From assembly GCF_021869535.1 (NCBI RefSeq), contig NW_026262712.1:50016884-50080883 (forward strand): a stretch of DNA of 64,000 bases, given 5' to 3'. Below are positions 20,895 to 35,000 of the stretch, in pieces. The notes beneath the pieces were generated by a model. The model made no database searches, was not told the origin of the DNA, and worked only from the letters and a program-made list of their open reading frames with translations. Both the position numbers and the translations under genes were made by a program. How positions within the stretch are numbered: position 1 is the stretch's first letter; the number at the start of each line of letters is the position of its first letter. The DNA comes from Mytilus californianus. Lineage: Eukaryota > Mollusca > Bivalvia > Mytilida > Mytilidae.

Positions 20895-23800
20895 AGATAA
20901 ATGACAGGGAACTAGTTCCTTTCCGTTAGAACATTGGGTGTACGAGTGTAACGTTACAAATAAAAATTACAACGTCAATTGTATTTCTCAGTCGGCAAGC
21001 AAGCCCTTAGAAACGACCGTTGTTGCTACTTTCTAAAGATAACAATGGGACTGATATTAAAACCCGCAATTCTGAAAATGAAATTGGCGGCAATTTAGAA
21101 ATTTTCTGTTGGAGTCAGAAATTTATTTCTTAAGCATGTGTCATGTTATAATAGAAAATATAATTCAAATTGGCCGTCTTAAAACAAATACGTTGAAAAT
21201 CATGCGAATTGTCTGGTTTTTTTTTTTATACTATTTTCACAGATAAACTTACATAATATAAATTCTACAGAAGCATAAAAAATTAATACGTATCTCAAAG
21301 TAAATCAACTATTTAAAGTCTTAAGATCTGTCACCCCTTATGAAACCCCGTTTGAACTAAATTACGAAGGAAAGACATTTTTTTTAAATTGTAGTTTTTG
21401 TGGATGTCTCGCACATCGATGTCAACATGCATGTGAACTGAATGTACAAAAAATTGTGTGTTCCAAAATACACATTTGTTTGAAAAAGCATTGGAGAATT
21501 CAGCTGTGAATTTGACTGGATAAAGTATTTTCTTTTAGTTAAATGTTTGACGTTAACTGAAACAAAAAACTAACGTAATTTTATACTGTCCGTGCACAGG
21601 CTAAAATAAAGATGAATGGAAAAAATCATTCAGACACTCGTGATGTAGATATTTAATTTTTTGTGATGAAGGACTTCTGTAAAAGTTGAAAGTTAAAACA
21701 AATATTATATGTACATGATGTACAATGCAAACATTAAAGTCCTGTCCTCCTTTGAACTTAAAACAATCTGTATCAGACTTGCATTTTGATCACTCTTATT
21801 GAATGCATAATCACATTAAGTGTGACTTATTTCTGTTACAAAAATATATTGACTTTAACATCACTCACAAACTGCACTGAAATGGGCCTAGTTATTTTTT
21901 TTTAAATAGAAGAAAAAGTTATGAGAACAAATCTTTCTCAATAAAAGTTCATGATTTACCATTTAAATTATTATCCATTAGTTAATGCTTCTTTTTTTAC
22001 AATTCGGGTCCAATTAATAGAACCTGTATAGAATGAGACAATATTTATAGTTATTTAGTTTAATTGATAAACATACACACACAAGCAAACAAACTTCCTT
22101 TTATTTTAAATTATGAATTATTTGCATTGATATAGCTTTGATTATTATTTCTTTTAAATATATAAAACATATTGCAAGGGAATTCAACTTTAGATTTGAA
22201 ATTTATTTTAACCCTCTCTAGATCCAGTATTTAAGCATATTTTGGCTAGCCCTGGCCTTTATGTAATAGAAAAAACCTCTCATCACATAATTTAAGTTCA
22301 GAATAGGTTGCCCAGAAGTTAAGAAAGAAATTTCAACTTCTTTGTTTAAAAAAATGACTCGACGGGTGACGAGCTCGGGATTGAAGGCTTCGTATTCTAA
22401 TGTAGTACGTTTTATCAAAACGATTTCTATGTTAGAACGTCTGAAAAATATACGCAGTTGTCATTATAACGTACAGCACGCTTTGGCCTCATTTAATATG
22501 ACTTTTTGAATGAAACCGACTCATTTCTGTTGAACAAAAAAAAAAGACAAAAAATATGCCCAAATATAGTAGTCACGTGACTTCCATTGTAGTTTTTAGA
22601 AATGGAGTCAAACCGGGGTCTGCTTTCCGACTTCTTACATCGCCGGACATCAAAAAGGAAATTTTCATTTGTGTTGCTCGCTATGAAACTCAATAAAAAC
22701 AATCAGCCACTGCAATGAATTTGTAGTACATACTTTTTAGTAAGTATGTTGTCCAAAATTCAATCAATCAGCATCAAATTAATTAATTCAATAATTAAAA
22801 ACAGCTATATCGATTAATGAATAAATAGAAGTAGAAATGTATCAACATATTAACTAATTTGCATCAATTTATCACTTAATTCATCATAATATTAAACTAC
22901 ATATAAGATACTTACTATTCATTGTCCACGTTTTTCTCTAGATTCCTGAATGAGAAGTATTTATGAAATATCTTTAATTATACTTGAATCAATTGAACCT
23001 ATACAGTTAAACTCGGTACTGACAACTTGGGTAAACAGAATAATTATTGATGTTTATATTAAGTATGGTATTATATTACAACGGCGTATTGGAAGCAACA
23101 ATTTTCTATCACAATGGCGATGTTTTTCTATTTTTTTTACTGAATCAACTGATTATAATTATCAAAAAAATAATTAATTCATCAATGCCATTACAGAATC
23201 GAAAACTGTTATTTTTGCTATAAGTTTAGTAAATGATATTAGAACTTTTCATTACTTTCGTGACTTAAATCCATCTCTTCTTGTCATTGATTTTTTTATC
23301 ATTTAATGGAGAATTTAAGATTATGTAAATAAATTCTATCTGTGCACTTTTTTCATTATAAAATTATATTGAAAATGACAAAAGTCAAGTAATAAGTAAA
23401 AAAGTAAAAAAGAATATACTATCACAGCTTGTATTTTATGAGATAAAAGTGGTTTAAGATTACACACATATAGTCATAACTGAACTTTTCCAATCCTGCA
23501 ATCAAAATATTAGGGTTTCAGCTAAAAATTATATAAGGTAAGGAGGAACTTTTAATGCATGTTGGCCTGGTGTTGAACTTAAATAAAAATAATGTATTGA
23601 ACGTTCAATGATATCAAACAATTTCGGTAAACATGCAGGTTTTACTACTTCCTGAAAAATTTATCTTTCAATATCTTCGATTTGATAGCAGAGCCGGAAA
23701 TACATTTCAAGTGCTTCAATTGAATTTTTATTGTACTTTTGGTTAAAATAAATGAATCTTTAAAATAATTGATTTAAATTTGAACAACAATTCAACTCAT

Positions 23801-24904
23801 TTTGATTTTATGATATCAAATTTTCCACAAGTAGCTTTAGAAGCGATGTTAAGATACATTTCTGTTGCATCTTCTCATCTGTTATTTATTTGGCTTTCCT
23901 ATCTGTTTGGTTCGAGTGTACATGATGCAGGTCATTACTGAAACAGGTAAAGAAAGATTCGAAAATCACTAGGGGGCACTGAAAACGTATTGTGTTTTTT
24001 TGTTATTTTCTTCAACTGGTAGGCTCGAGGTATATTGCTATTGTAACTTTAGCTTTAGTTCAAATACAGAAATTATTAATTGGTAATTAACAAACACAAT
24101 ATCATATCAGGACCTATCTCGTGTAAGGCGGTTTAGGAGATTGATGCACACTAGAGATTCTGAACATTAATTAGTACAAAAATGTTCATTACTTGTTCTA
24201 CTGCGCACGACAATTGATCTTGGAACTACTATCATGTTGTTAACTTGAGATTGGAATGTTGGAAAGCTGAAAAATAACAAAAAACATTTAGGGCATTAAC
24301 CCCAACTAGAGGTTATGTTATGCCTGCATCATTGCTTATGTAGAATATATCGAGGTTGCCTATTTACATACGATTAATAGTTTCACGTTTCTCTTCTCTG
24401 TTGATATGGTTGTTGGTCGTGTTTGGCTTGACATTAAGATCGGTCGAGAATTTTCAACTATGAAATTCAAATAGTATGCATTTCCATTTATCTCTCTAAA
24501 ACAGAATAAGGTAAGTCCTTACCATACTGGTGTTGATAGCAGATCGTTGTTGGTGGTGGTATTTGTTAAATGTCAAAATTATTCGTCTACATACAATTAC
24601 ATTTTTTTAGTATTTTGATAAATTGTGTATTATAATGATTCAATTGATGAACCTTATTTACCTCTTTAATGAATGAAAAAAAGTACTTATAACTTATATT
24701 TTTGGTGTGATACGCACATTTCTGCATTCTCCTTAACCTGGAATGTTCAAACCCAATGCCTGAATACGTGCAGATATTACAAAAGGGACTAAAAACAATA
24801 TCATAAGCCACTTTGCCTGAGGGAGTTGTTCTTTAATTAGCAATAACTTTAATCAACGGATAATTTCAGAAAAAAGACATGTTATAAATCATGTTTGTCC
24901 CAAA
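20895..24904. other. Gene-less AT-rich stretch
   Basis: No gene or high-copy repeat recognised over about 4 kb. Scattered frames of 60-75 codons lack any family resemblance. Confidence 0.45.
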
Positions 24905-24975
24905 TTTAAAGCACAGACTACTGAGCTGATGATACCATCTGGGACTACGATGTACCAGCAACGGTTACGACCAAG
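24905..24975 (-). repeat. Fragment of the retrozyme-type repeat
   Basis: The minus strand reads GTCGTAACCGTTGCTGGTAC, GTCCCAGATGGTATCATCAG and CAGTAGTCTGTGCTT, the downstream part of the tandem repeat at 9110-9480. It has no hammerhead. Confidence 0.55.
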
Positions 24976-25404
24976 TTCTACAAATAAAAAAAAACACTTT
25001 GTATTTTAGACTATACATTATGTGAATAATATTTTAGGTTAAATGGATATTTGTATCATTGTATTAAAGTCTTGTGGTAATAGTGCGAACACTTGTGAAT
25101 GAAAAGTGATGACTAGGATCGATCCATTACTGCCATTACATTATGTTGTTCCAAACAGTAGTGTATGCAAAGGTCAAATATAATATTATATTTCGGGTTT
25201 TTACTGACTCTGTATTTTTCTCATAAGACCCTCTATCGAGACATTTAGTGCTTCGGTAGTGATATGATTTATAACATACTTTTCTAAAATTTCACGTTGA
25301 TGAATTTAAATATCATTAAAATGATATTTCATCAGGCAAAGTTGACATTGAATACATTTTGTTTTTTTTAGGTTACCGTTTGTGTATATAGCTCCTAACG
25401 TTTC
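24976..25404. other. Gene-less stretch
   Basis: Nothing recognised. Confidence 0.4.
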
Positions 25405-25580
25405 TACGTATTTTAGCATTACTGCTTACGTATTTTAGCATTACTGCCTACGTATTTTAGCGTTACTGCCTACGTATTTTAGCATTACTGACTACGTATT
25501 TTAGCATTATTGCCTACGTATTACAGCATTAAAGCCTACGTATTTTAGCATTACTGCCTACGTATTTTAGCATTAAAGCA
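25405..25580. repeat. 22-bp minisatellite, 8 copies
   Basis: Eight head-to-tail units of TACGTATTTTAGCATTACTGCC with one to four differences each. Units 6 and 8 end in AAAGC instead of CTGCC. Confidence 0.95.
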
Positions 25581-27852
25581 TTAAGTTTAAGACATTAAGG
25601 TTTGCGCGTTCCTAATAAAAGTAAGTTCATAAAAGTGCAGAGAATGCACGGAATTTATAAAGAGTTATTTTCATTTAGTTGTGCTGAAATTAAATCGCTA
25701 AACCCCTTTTTGTAATCATATAGTCATATTATTTTTTTAGTCAACATTTTATAAAATAAGTTCATTAACACTTAAATGCATATGATTAGTTTGAATAATT
25801 GATAAAAGAGCGGTTATTTATTGCCTCGTTCTGACTAATTGTTTGCTTCCTGCTCTTCTTGTCATTTGGAGAGGTTATAAACCGAAAAGTAATTTTAACT
25901 AGCAATATGTAGTTGTGATAGCTTGAGAAGGTAAGTTAATTTGTTTTGTTCCATGTATCATTTGAAAAGAGATACTATATTTTTATTGTTCTAGCTTACT
26001 CTCTATTACTTTTAAATGAAACAGCTGGTCAATTGACGCACTTCCAAGTAACTATACCAATTTACCATTAACAAGTTTTAACTAACTTACTAAAATTATC
26101 AATCTATCAATCTACCTGTTCAGTTACAGAAAAAAACTAGATGGTAGTGTTCCAACTTTGTGGAACCGGGATTTGAAAATAGAAACTCAGGGAAAGAAAT
26201 CATTAAAAAAATCAGTAGTCTCTGTATTTCGCACTAGAATAATTTGTACTGTATTGATGACAAACACGTCTATAGTGTGTTATAGTTTTGGATGAAATGA
26301 CGGAAAGTACATCGGCTCAAAAGTGTAAGATTTTACAACCACATTCCATCGTTTGATACATTAAATAAGGTCCGAATAATCATCTGAACAGCGTGGTCTG
26401 ATCTGAAAATGAACTACGTACAACAATCAAATACAACAAATGCTTAATATCATGAAAATGAATGTTCACGGATTAAGTATGTTGTCCAACTCCATGGCGT
26501 CAGACAATTTTTAATAGAAAACAATATTTAAAAAAAATAACAAAAACAAAAACAAAGGATGTCTACTATATGCTGTGCTATTATCAACCACTACTACACA
26601 GAGATGATGTAGTGACCAGCATAGTCAAATACAGTTTGTACAAGGGGAAAGATACAACTGAGACATATTGAAGCTTTTTTATGTAATAGTTTTATCGCCA
26701 ATGACATTACAGTTAATATCTTCGAGTTGAAATGTACACATTTTAAGGACCTTGTAAAAACATTGTGTCCGTGTTCTCTAGAATTGAAATAATACTTTTA
26801 AAAAGAGAGACTTTAACTACGTGCGAAAGATTAACTTAAAGTGTATGTATAGAAATGGAATTAAAGCCCTTGTTTAATATGTGCTTGAAACATGTTATGT
26901 TTATCATATTGAGTGATTACTTTTAATAATATCTACTTCATGTTTTTTGACTTTCAAATCATTCCTTTCATATACTCAATATGTGTTGGACTCATTATAA
27001 AATTATAAAATGCATTGGATGGTACAATAAATAATGTCAAATTCAAGCTAGTGTGAAAATATAACCTTTCAACTTGTAATAAACAGAAGATGTCAAGTTT
27101 AAATCGCTTATATTTACAAACAATATCTTCCTGTTATGGTGAGTCAACATTCAAGTTATAATGTTATAACGTACATGTAATACTTATCCTGATTATATAT
27201 AAAAACCATGTTTTCAAATTACAAATAAATGTACAGGATTAACAGGTTGTATGCCGATCTGATTTATCTATTTTTTTTACCTCAATGGTATTTGTGTCGA
27301 TTGGCAGAGTTTTACATTGGTCAAAGCTTCGTATAGTCTTCTGTGATTCGAAATCTCGGATACAATGTTTGTCTGGTCAGATATTATATTTCAGATTGAT
27401 GTTGGATGAGGCGTTCTGTTGAACTTTTTCATATTCAATTCAGTTGAATTTATTGAGTCGTTATCATTGTCTACATTATCATGAATATATCGTACACAAA
27501 CATTTCGTAAAAGTTGTAGACATACTACCAATACTAAAACTTTACAGTTAAATCAAAATCAAAACTGTAGGTTGTAATGATTATCGTAAATATCTACATA
27601 TAAATGTTTCATCTTGAAAGATTTTCTGAGAATCAACTAATGCGGAAATGATTTTGTTCAGATTAAGATCAAATGCTCGATATTCTTACCAAGTTTGTAC
27701 CTTGTAATCAGAATTTCCTGAACAGCCGCATGCTTTCAAAAGCTTTGTCACTGAATTTTATCTAGATTCGTAATACGACAGCTGTTTTGATTGTTATACT
27801 CTGAAAAGCGGAAAGTTACATTAATTTTCAGGACAATTCACAATTATAAACA
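25581..27852. other. Gene-less AT-rich stretch
   Basis: No gene or repeat recognised. Confidence 0.4.
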
Positions 27853-27950
27853 TGAATGAAGGCCGTACTTTGACCTATGATTGTTTACTTTTAACACATT
27901 GTGACTTGGATGGAGAGTTGTCTCATTGGCACTCATACCACATCTTCTTA
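27853..27950 (+). repeat. Abundant mussel-type repeat C
   Basis: GAAGGCCGTACTTTGACCTA through GGAGAGTTGTCTCATTGGCA to CATACCACATCTTCTT; same family as 17578-17830 (minus). Confidence 0.65.
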
Positions 27951-28814
27951 TTTATATGACAATTATTTCAAATACATTTTGAAGGGAAACAAATACCAAA
28001 ATCCGAGTGTAAGTTTGTATTGATTAAAATGGAATTTTGTGAGAGGCGTTTCCAAATCTATTTAAATAAAGAATTTAAGTTTAAAACAGAGAGATGTTGC
28101 AATATGATAATTGATAGCTGCATATTACATTTTGTCGATGATAAGAACTCAAATATAAAGGATTGAACTATCAAACTGATTAAAATATTGACAATTTGTA
28201 TAACTGGCGTTGTTGTTAATGTTTGATTCGCTTGTTAAGTCTTCCTTTCATTTTACCTACAGTCTGGTCCGTTTTTATTTTATTTCTATTTACAACTCAG
28301 ATGGTGATTTTTTTTTTGTGAATCAGCTGATGTTATCAACATTTTACAGTTTTTCATCTTTTTGTTTTACATTTGGAAATAACACAGTGCTGTTCGGAGT
28401 CAATGAAGTGTATAATATCCAGTAGCTGAATTGTACATTGTCGAGGTTCAGTATGAATATTAGTATATTTGACAGTAGTCTGATGATCTGAATTTGAAAT
28501 ATTTGAGTTGTTTGTCAAGATGTAAAGATGTAATCTTGTCTTTGGTTACGTTGGATTGGAGTTTTTTTTTATACATGGTGACGTCAGAGCCAGTATTTTT
28601 TCAGATTTTTGTAGTATGATGCAAAACTATGTTACTGTATGGTTAGTGTCTACAAGGACAAAATATCCTCCAGCAGTTACATCGACCTAGTGGTAATAAA
28701 GAGAAGAGATTGCAAGGGGGTAATCGGAAATACAATTCAAATAGACACCATGGTCAAAAATAAAAAACGACAAAAGGACAAACGACGATTACAAACGTTA
28801 AATAGGAATATATA
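27951..28814. other. Gene-less stretch
   Basis: No gene recognised. Confidence 0.4.
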
Positions 28815-28816
28815 TA

Positions 28817-29021
28817 CTGTAATTCAGAAATTATTGCGTAAATCTATTATCGCGACGTTTGAAGAATAAATAAAAATGCGATTTTGATAATTGCGATTTT
28901 AGGAAAAGCTTCTTACATATATATGTATCATGTATCATAATGCGAGTTCTTATAATTGCGATACTCCGGGAGTCGCATTATTTGCCTTAATAAAAACCCC
29001 GCATTAATTTCTAATTTACAA
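28817..29021. mobile_element. TA-flanked MITE 1
   Basis: A 205-bp element flanked by TA (28815-28816 and 29022-29023). The inverted ends are CTGTAATTCAGAAATTATTG and the complement of CATTAATTTCTAATTTACAA, imperfect over about 22 bp. TA duplication and CTGT-type ends suit a Tc1/mariner-derived MITE. No coding capacity. Confidence 0.6.
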
Positions 29022-29165
29022 TACTAAGCAACACGAAACCTACAAAAAAAAGGGGGGGAGGTGACGAACTCGGCTGATTTGGAAAATTAAGCAGCTGATT
29101 CTGCACATATGATATCTGATGTGTCGCTCAAGCAAATAAAAATCCTGTACGTTCGTTTTCCGTTA

Positions 29166-29384
29166 CTGTTAACCAACTTATTTTCGCGGATACTTTATTT
29201 CGCGTTAAGCAATTTTCAGCCGAATTCGTGGCGATTTAATTTCGCGGTTCACTCATTTTATCAATGTAATTATATGAGAGAAGACCCAAGTGCTATATAT
29301 TCGCAACGATTTATTTTCGCGTTATTTTTCACACTCACGAAAGTCGCGAAAATAAATCGCTCGCCAAAATTAGTTGGTTTACAG
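29166..29384. mobile_element. TA-flanked MITE 2 (TTATTTTCGCG family)
   Basis: A 219-bp element between TA dinucleotides (29164-29165, 29385-29386). The left end CTGTTAACCAACTTATTTTC is mirrored at the right by CCAAAATTAGTTGGTTTACAG. TTATTTTCGCG occurs repeatedly inside. The overlapping 116-codon open frame is an artefact of the repeat. Confidence 0.75.
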
Positions 29385-29386
29385 TA

Positions 29387-30317
29387 TGTCCCAATTGCGA
29401 AAAAGATGACGGGATTGTGGAGAATATTCGTAGTAATAACTGTCACTGATATTCAATAAATGTCAAACAAAATTTGATGGCGTCCTTAAAACGTTCGAAA
29501 AGATGACTTTAACTTAACTAGTTGGAACCCTTGGATGCAATGTCTTCCTTATAAGCAATACCCTACATCAAAGAATATCATGATACCGAATGCAAGCCTT
29601 GGATTTTTGTATCAACTGGACGATATATACTTCATATGCAGGCGCTGCTTAAATATTGGTACACAAGAATTGAAAGTTCTCAATTGGAAAATTTAAACCA
29701 TCTCTTTTGTCAGAAAATTAAGTGCCCAACGGACCTATATTGTAAATTTTTAGATGTAAGTTAAGATATGAGGCAGCGTTAACTATGTCTGTCATTCACT
29801 TCAATTCCATTGCTTTAGATGCAGCTCAAGTGAATATATTCACCACATTTTGAAATTTCTTAGCGAAATAACATCATCTAAACAGCGGAAAAGTTAAATT
29901 TAAGGATAAACCATTTTCGTGTTTCTTGTTAACATTCTATATGAAGTCTGCCTCATGAAAATAAAGGTCAAGCAGAGTGGTACACTTAGTTCTCAAATAA
30001 GTCTCCCATAAAATGTGAATACCATGTTTTATGTCAGCCATAATGACCTATGTCGTGTATGTTGTATTTCAATTTAAAACATGTCCCGAATTCATGTTTC
30101 CGTCTAAGTCATAAAAATATATGTTGCATCATGAATATAGCTCTTTGGAAAACATGACACCGTTAATATAATTATGATGAAACTGCACGAACTTGCTGGG
30201 ACTTGATAATTTTGAAATTTTCTGAACAAAACCGTATCTGCATTAGCTTGTGCGCAGTAGGTAACAAAAGATGGAAAGTGAAGTTGTAAATATTCCGGAC
30301 TATCGGTACGTCTTAAA
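29387..30317. other. Gene-less stretch
   Basis: No gene recognised. Confidence 0.4.
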
Positions 30318-30720
30318 AGCGGGAGGTTTGGCTAGCCACAAAACCAGGTTCAACCCACCATATTTTCTTAAAATGTCCTGTACCAAGTCAGGAAAATGGC
30401 CATTGTTATATTATAGTTCGTTTCTGTGTGTGTTGCATATTAGTGTTGAGTTTCTGTTGTGTCGTTGTTCTCCTCTTATATTTGATGTGTTTCCCTCAGT
30501 TTAAGTTTGTAAACCGGATTTGTTTTTTTCTCAATCGATTTATGAATTTCGAATAGCGGTATACTTCTGTTGCTTTATTTAGTTGGTACTTTGTTGTAAG
30601 AATGTCTCCCTCTTTTAAAGAATTATTCAACATGTAACGAAGGTGGACTTGGGCTGTTTTCTGCTCTTTGGTCGGGTTGTTGTCCCTTTGACACATTCCC
30701 CGTTTCAATTCTGTATTCTA
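30318..30720 (+). repeat. Composite abundant mussel-type repeat
   Basis: Starts with the tail-A-like core (AAAACCAGGTTCAACCCACC, CTGTACCAAGTCAGGAAAATG) but continues differently: GTGTCGTTGTTCTCCTCTTA, GATGTGTTTCCCTCAGTTT, and near its end GGTCGGGTTGTTGTCCCTTT. A separate family sharing the tail A core. Confidence 0.55.
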
Positions 30721-32073
30721 ACGATAGCTGAATAATTTAGTTGTGGACACATATCAGTGTGGATAGTAATTGATTAATAAGTGTTAGACTATGTTTGACT
30801 GTATTTTCTCTCAAGTTAGTTTATATATGGTGATGCACCTCTAGATGTTTTCTTGGCATTTTCTATGTCGTTGTCAGGGGTTCTATGTCAAACTGTGATG
30901 CATGGTGAATGTTGATGTCAGATTAGTATTAAACACTGAAAAGAAACAAAATGTCCTGTTTTCAATACTGTTATAATGTTCAAAGCTGTTTTGAAGAAAA
31001 AGCTATTTGCATTGATTTACAACATTATGCTATGTTTAACTGTTTTCAAAAGTGGGGACCATCTTTTTTTTTTTTTGATAGGCATCAATAATGCTAAAAA
31101 GTATAAGACCATATTAGGTGCATGATTTGGATTAAATGTGTAAGATGGTTTCGGAAAAGTATTTATGTATTTTTCATATAGTTTTACAATGTTTCATTGT
31201 GATGGTAATTTTTTTTTCCACGTTTTCAACAAAACCAAGAAATCGGTATAGGATCACCCAAATATCGTAAGTGCAAGAAGAAGCTATAAGTCTGTTTTTA
31301 TATATTTGTATTTTAAACTCGTTCAATGGAGGTAGCCATCAAGAATTAGGAATGGCAACTCAAAATTGGTTACCGGCTTTCTATGCATCATTTCTACAGC
31401 ATTTTAAATCAGTATGCCATAAGATTCCTCATATCGTTGTAATTTCAGGTAGTCAGAATACTTTGTAGACATTTAATAATTAGTATCCAAACCACAAAAA
31501 TCAAACTTTGTAAAGTTCCTTCAAATATTAAGATTCCTGCCAGTTTGGTTTTAGCTGGAAAGAAAGATTTATCAAAAGAATAAAATATGAAAAGTTTACA
31601 GATGATGTACGAATAATGATGGCAATAACCCAAATGACCCTTTGGGGTAGTTTAGGTAATTGGCCCAGAAAATATTCTTTTCCTCTGCAATTTTATTTCT
31701 TTCTTTGGAAATAAACATAAAGACCTGGTCGAAATTTTAACACTTTTTTTTGTGGAGATAAAAAATAGATAATGACCATTATATTATCATAATTATAGTG
31801 TTTAAATGAATTGTAGAATTAGTTTTCCTTCAAAGTTTGAATTAAGTTGACAAAGATAACGAAGTTGCTTTCTTTAAATAATAGAATGCAATCGTAAATC
31901 TGCTGGTTTTTTTTGGGGGGGTTGAAAGATCAGATAACTGAAATATAATGATGCATGCTGTATCTTCATGTTTTGTATAAGATGTAAACGATAACTACAT
32001 GAACTATTACAGATTCTTCCTGTAGCTGCTGTTTAATATAGGGTATATTATTTGTTGAAATTGTTGTATTATA
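30721..32073. other. Gene-less stretch before the tandem array
   Basis: No gene recognised. The open frame at 31271-31468 matches nothing I know. A T8G7 run lies near 31909-31922. Confidence 0.4.
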
Positions 32074-35000
32074 ACACTACAACATACAAAATAAGAGGCT
32101 ATCCTTGGATGATCCATGCTAAGGTGATGTTTTGAAAATAAGAGGAATTAATCTAGTAAAATGAAATGAATTATGTTTCGTTGTTTTTTATGAAAGTTTG
32201 AAAATAGTTAAAAAAAACCTAAGCTCTATTCTAATATGTTAATCCCGAACTAAAACCGTTTTGGAAAACTAATCAAAGTGGTTTAATGGTTTTATCATTG
32301 GGAATTTATCTTAAGATATGTTAAATCTCAATTTGTTTTTACCACAGGCAGCAAATTTCAATCAGGCTTTTAAAATAGAAACCACCACTTAATACGTAAA
32401 TAACTAATTGTGTTTAAACAAATCTTTCCTCAGTATTTCTTTTCGTATCTAACTATTTTTTTTAAATCGATCAAATGTAATTTAGTTTTTCCTTCTTTAG
32501 GTATAGAACCACTAATTCAGGCACGGTCGGAAAGAACATACAAGAAAGTAGTACATATTTTAACAAAATAGTTCCTACGTATAGCTGTATCTTTGTCAAT
32601 AGTGGGAATATTTGGGAAGTTATAGTATCAAATAAAAGCTTGGGGACTTGGGATCAATGTAGAACCCTTGTTGAATGTTTTATTTGAATAATAAAGAAGT
32701 ATATGAAATTGTAATAGGAGGGCACATTTGGCCTGTTGTTCAGATCAGACGTTCCTGTTTTTGTACTATCAAATTCCGGGAACCAGTACGCTCTAATATG
32801 CAATTAAAGGTATGTTGATTTTTTCAGCACAAGTCAGGATAAGGTACAGTTTTGACATGAAATAACTGCCACTTTATTTGAAATAAAGACAAAGTAGCCA
32901 TTAATGCTTGAAATTGCAGAATTTAATATAGAAAGCAATGGGGCTATGAATTTGTGGTTTCATACCTTACTAAAGTGAAACAAATTGGAGTAAACAGGAA
33001 CAACACGGCCTATGTAGCATAGCTCATGTCCATTGCGCAATTCAAAAATCGTTTTTATTTTTGCGATCGCCTTTAAGTTGAATACGATTATCATTTTAAG
33101 AAAAAGAAATTTGCTACAAAGTTGTACTTTTAATACAACGTTTTTGTTTCGCATAATTTATTACGAAATCGTCGTTTCTAACGGTATTGTCTGTTGGCAT
33201 CTTGCATGAACGTAGAATTTTATTATGTCTGATGAATGGGCTTGACTATCATTCTATATTATGATAATCTTATAATGTATGAAACATTGAACTTCATATG
33301 GATCCAGTGTTAGATAAATACTTCAGAAAAATACATGGAACTAATGCAAATATATTTCCTGCAACTGATTTAAAGCCTTCTTCTCTTATAAGAAAGTTAA
33401 ATATACCAGACTGTGAAACATCAAAGTTAAGATATGATCCTTATGGCCATCTAATTACAGGGGACCTCAACATCATTCACGACCAAGAGGTCATAAACAT
33501 TCTGAAAAAGGGACCAAAATATCGTCCCACATCGAAAATAAATTGGGAAAAGTGTCGTCAGGTTATTAAAGATACTGTTTCATCCTATTGTAAAAAATGG
33601 TGTAAACGGGACAAATCTGACAAAAAAATCACTTGATTCCTATATAAATAAATGTATGAATATTGTTTATTTTTATATAACATTTTGAAAATAATTTAGA
33701 AATAAATAAAAGTGTAAGTAATACGCCCATTTCTAGGAATAAAAACAAAATTCAAGTACTATCAAAGCGTTTTATGTTCGTACCGGCCTACAAAACAGCC
33801 AACAATGTGGTAGTGGTATGACATAAATACTAAACGGAAGTCCTTAAGAATGAAATTATACATTCAACTACATTCAAGGCCGTAAGCTCCACAGATAGTC
33901 ATATAGCAAATAATAATGTCATTACCACAGCTCATCTTAAGGTCTCCTCGGAACATTCTTAGTTTCCTTCTACGAAAATGGGAGTTTATATACATAATTG
34001 TTATTAATTTTCAAATTGTGAGCTACAACTTACAGAAATGGTAAAGTATTGCCCAAAGTATGTTTGATGGTAACGCGGAGGTCTCCTCTTCCAAAGTTTT
34101 TATGGACATAAGTTTGATTAGGTATACTGTTTTAAAAAAAAAATCATTCACAGAATATGTTTCATTTATCTGATAGAGTAGTAATATGTTTTTTCTAGTT
34201 GATATGATATTTCACATCTTGCCTTTCCGATGACAATTTCCTTGATAGAAGGTTGCTGCTTACAATGAACGTTATAGCTGACTATGCGGTATGGGTTTGC
34301 TAATTGTTGAAGGCCGTACGCTGACCTATAGTTGTTCACTTCTATGTCATTCGGTCTCTGGGGGAGAGTTGTCTCTTTGTCAATGGTACCCCACCTTCTT
34401 TTTTTTTATATTACGTCACCAAGAATTCCAAGAATTGAAGTTAATTTTATCCCTTCAAAACTTTAAGGGAAGCGCAATCTCTTCACCACAGTCCTGTCTT
34501 CTTTTCCTCGAATGTGACTTACTGAATTAGAATTATCACCGGGTATGTGCTTTGCATGAGCAACACAACGGGTGCCATGTGAAGCACGATCTGCTTAATC
34601 CTCCGGAGCACCTGATATGAACCCAGGTTTTTTGGAATGGTTCGTGTTGATCAGTCTTGTGTTTTCAATGTTGTGAATAGTAGATAGCTGTTTGTCTATT
34701 GGTAACTTTTCGTATTTTTGTCATGCTATTGTCAGATAGTTTTCGACTTTAAGTTATTAGTTTGACTATCCCTCTCTTTAAAATAAATGTTTCCTTATTC
34801 CGTTTGTTTTTATTTTTCCATTAAATTAATCTTTTATTCGGATATTTTCCTGTACAAAAACTCTCATAGTGATCCCTTATCTGATTGATTTTATAGTTTG
34901 CTTCCGAATGTACTTATGGGGTAATTGCAAAGATGTTTTATATTTTGATTTTGCACAACGAAAACATATTCTACTGAGTGGAGATAACGACTCATCGTAT

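Noticed and set aside
24587..24811. 74-codon minus-strand frame
   Set aside because: No family resemblance and composition like neighbouring chance frames.
25405..25580. 22-bp array as CRISPR
   Set aside because: Units are directly adjacent without spacers, and the surroundings are eukaryotic.
29109..29459. 116-codon open frame
   Set aside because: It lies across a TA-flanked MITE with TTATTTTCGCG repeats and shows no protein family signature.
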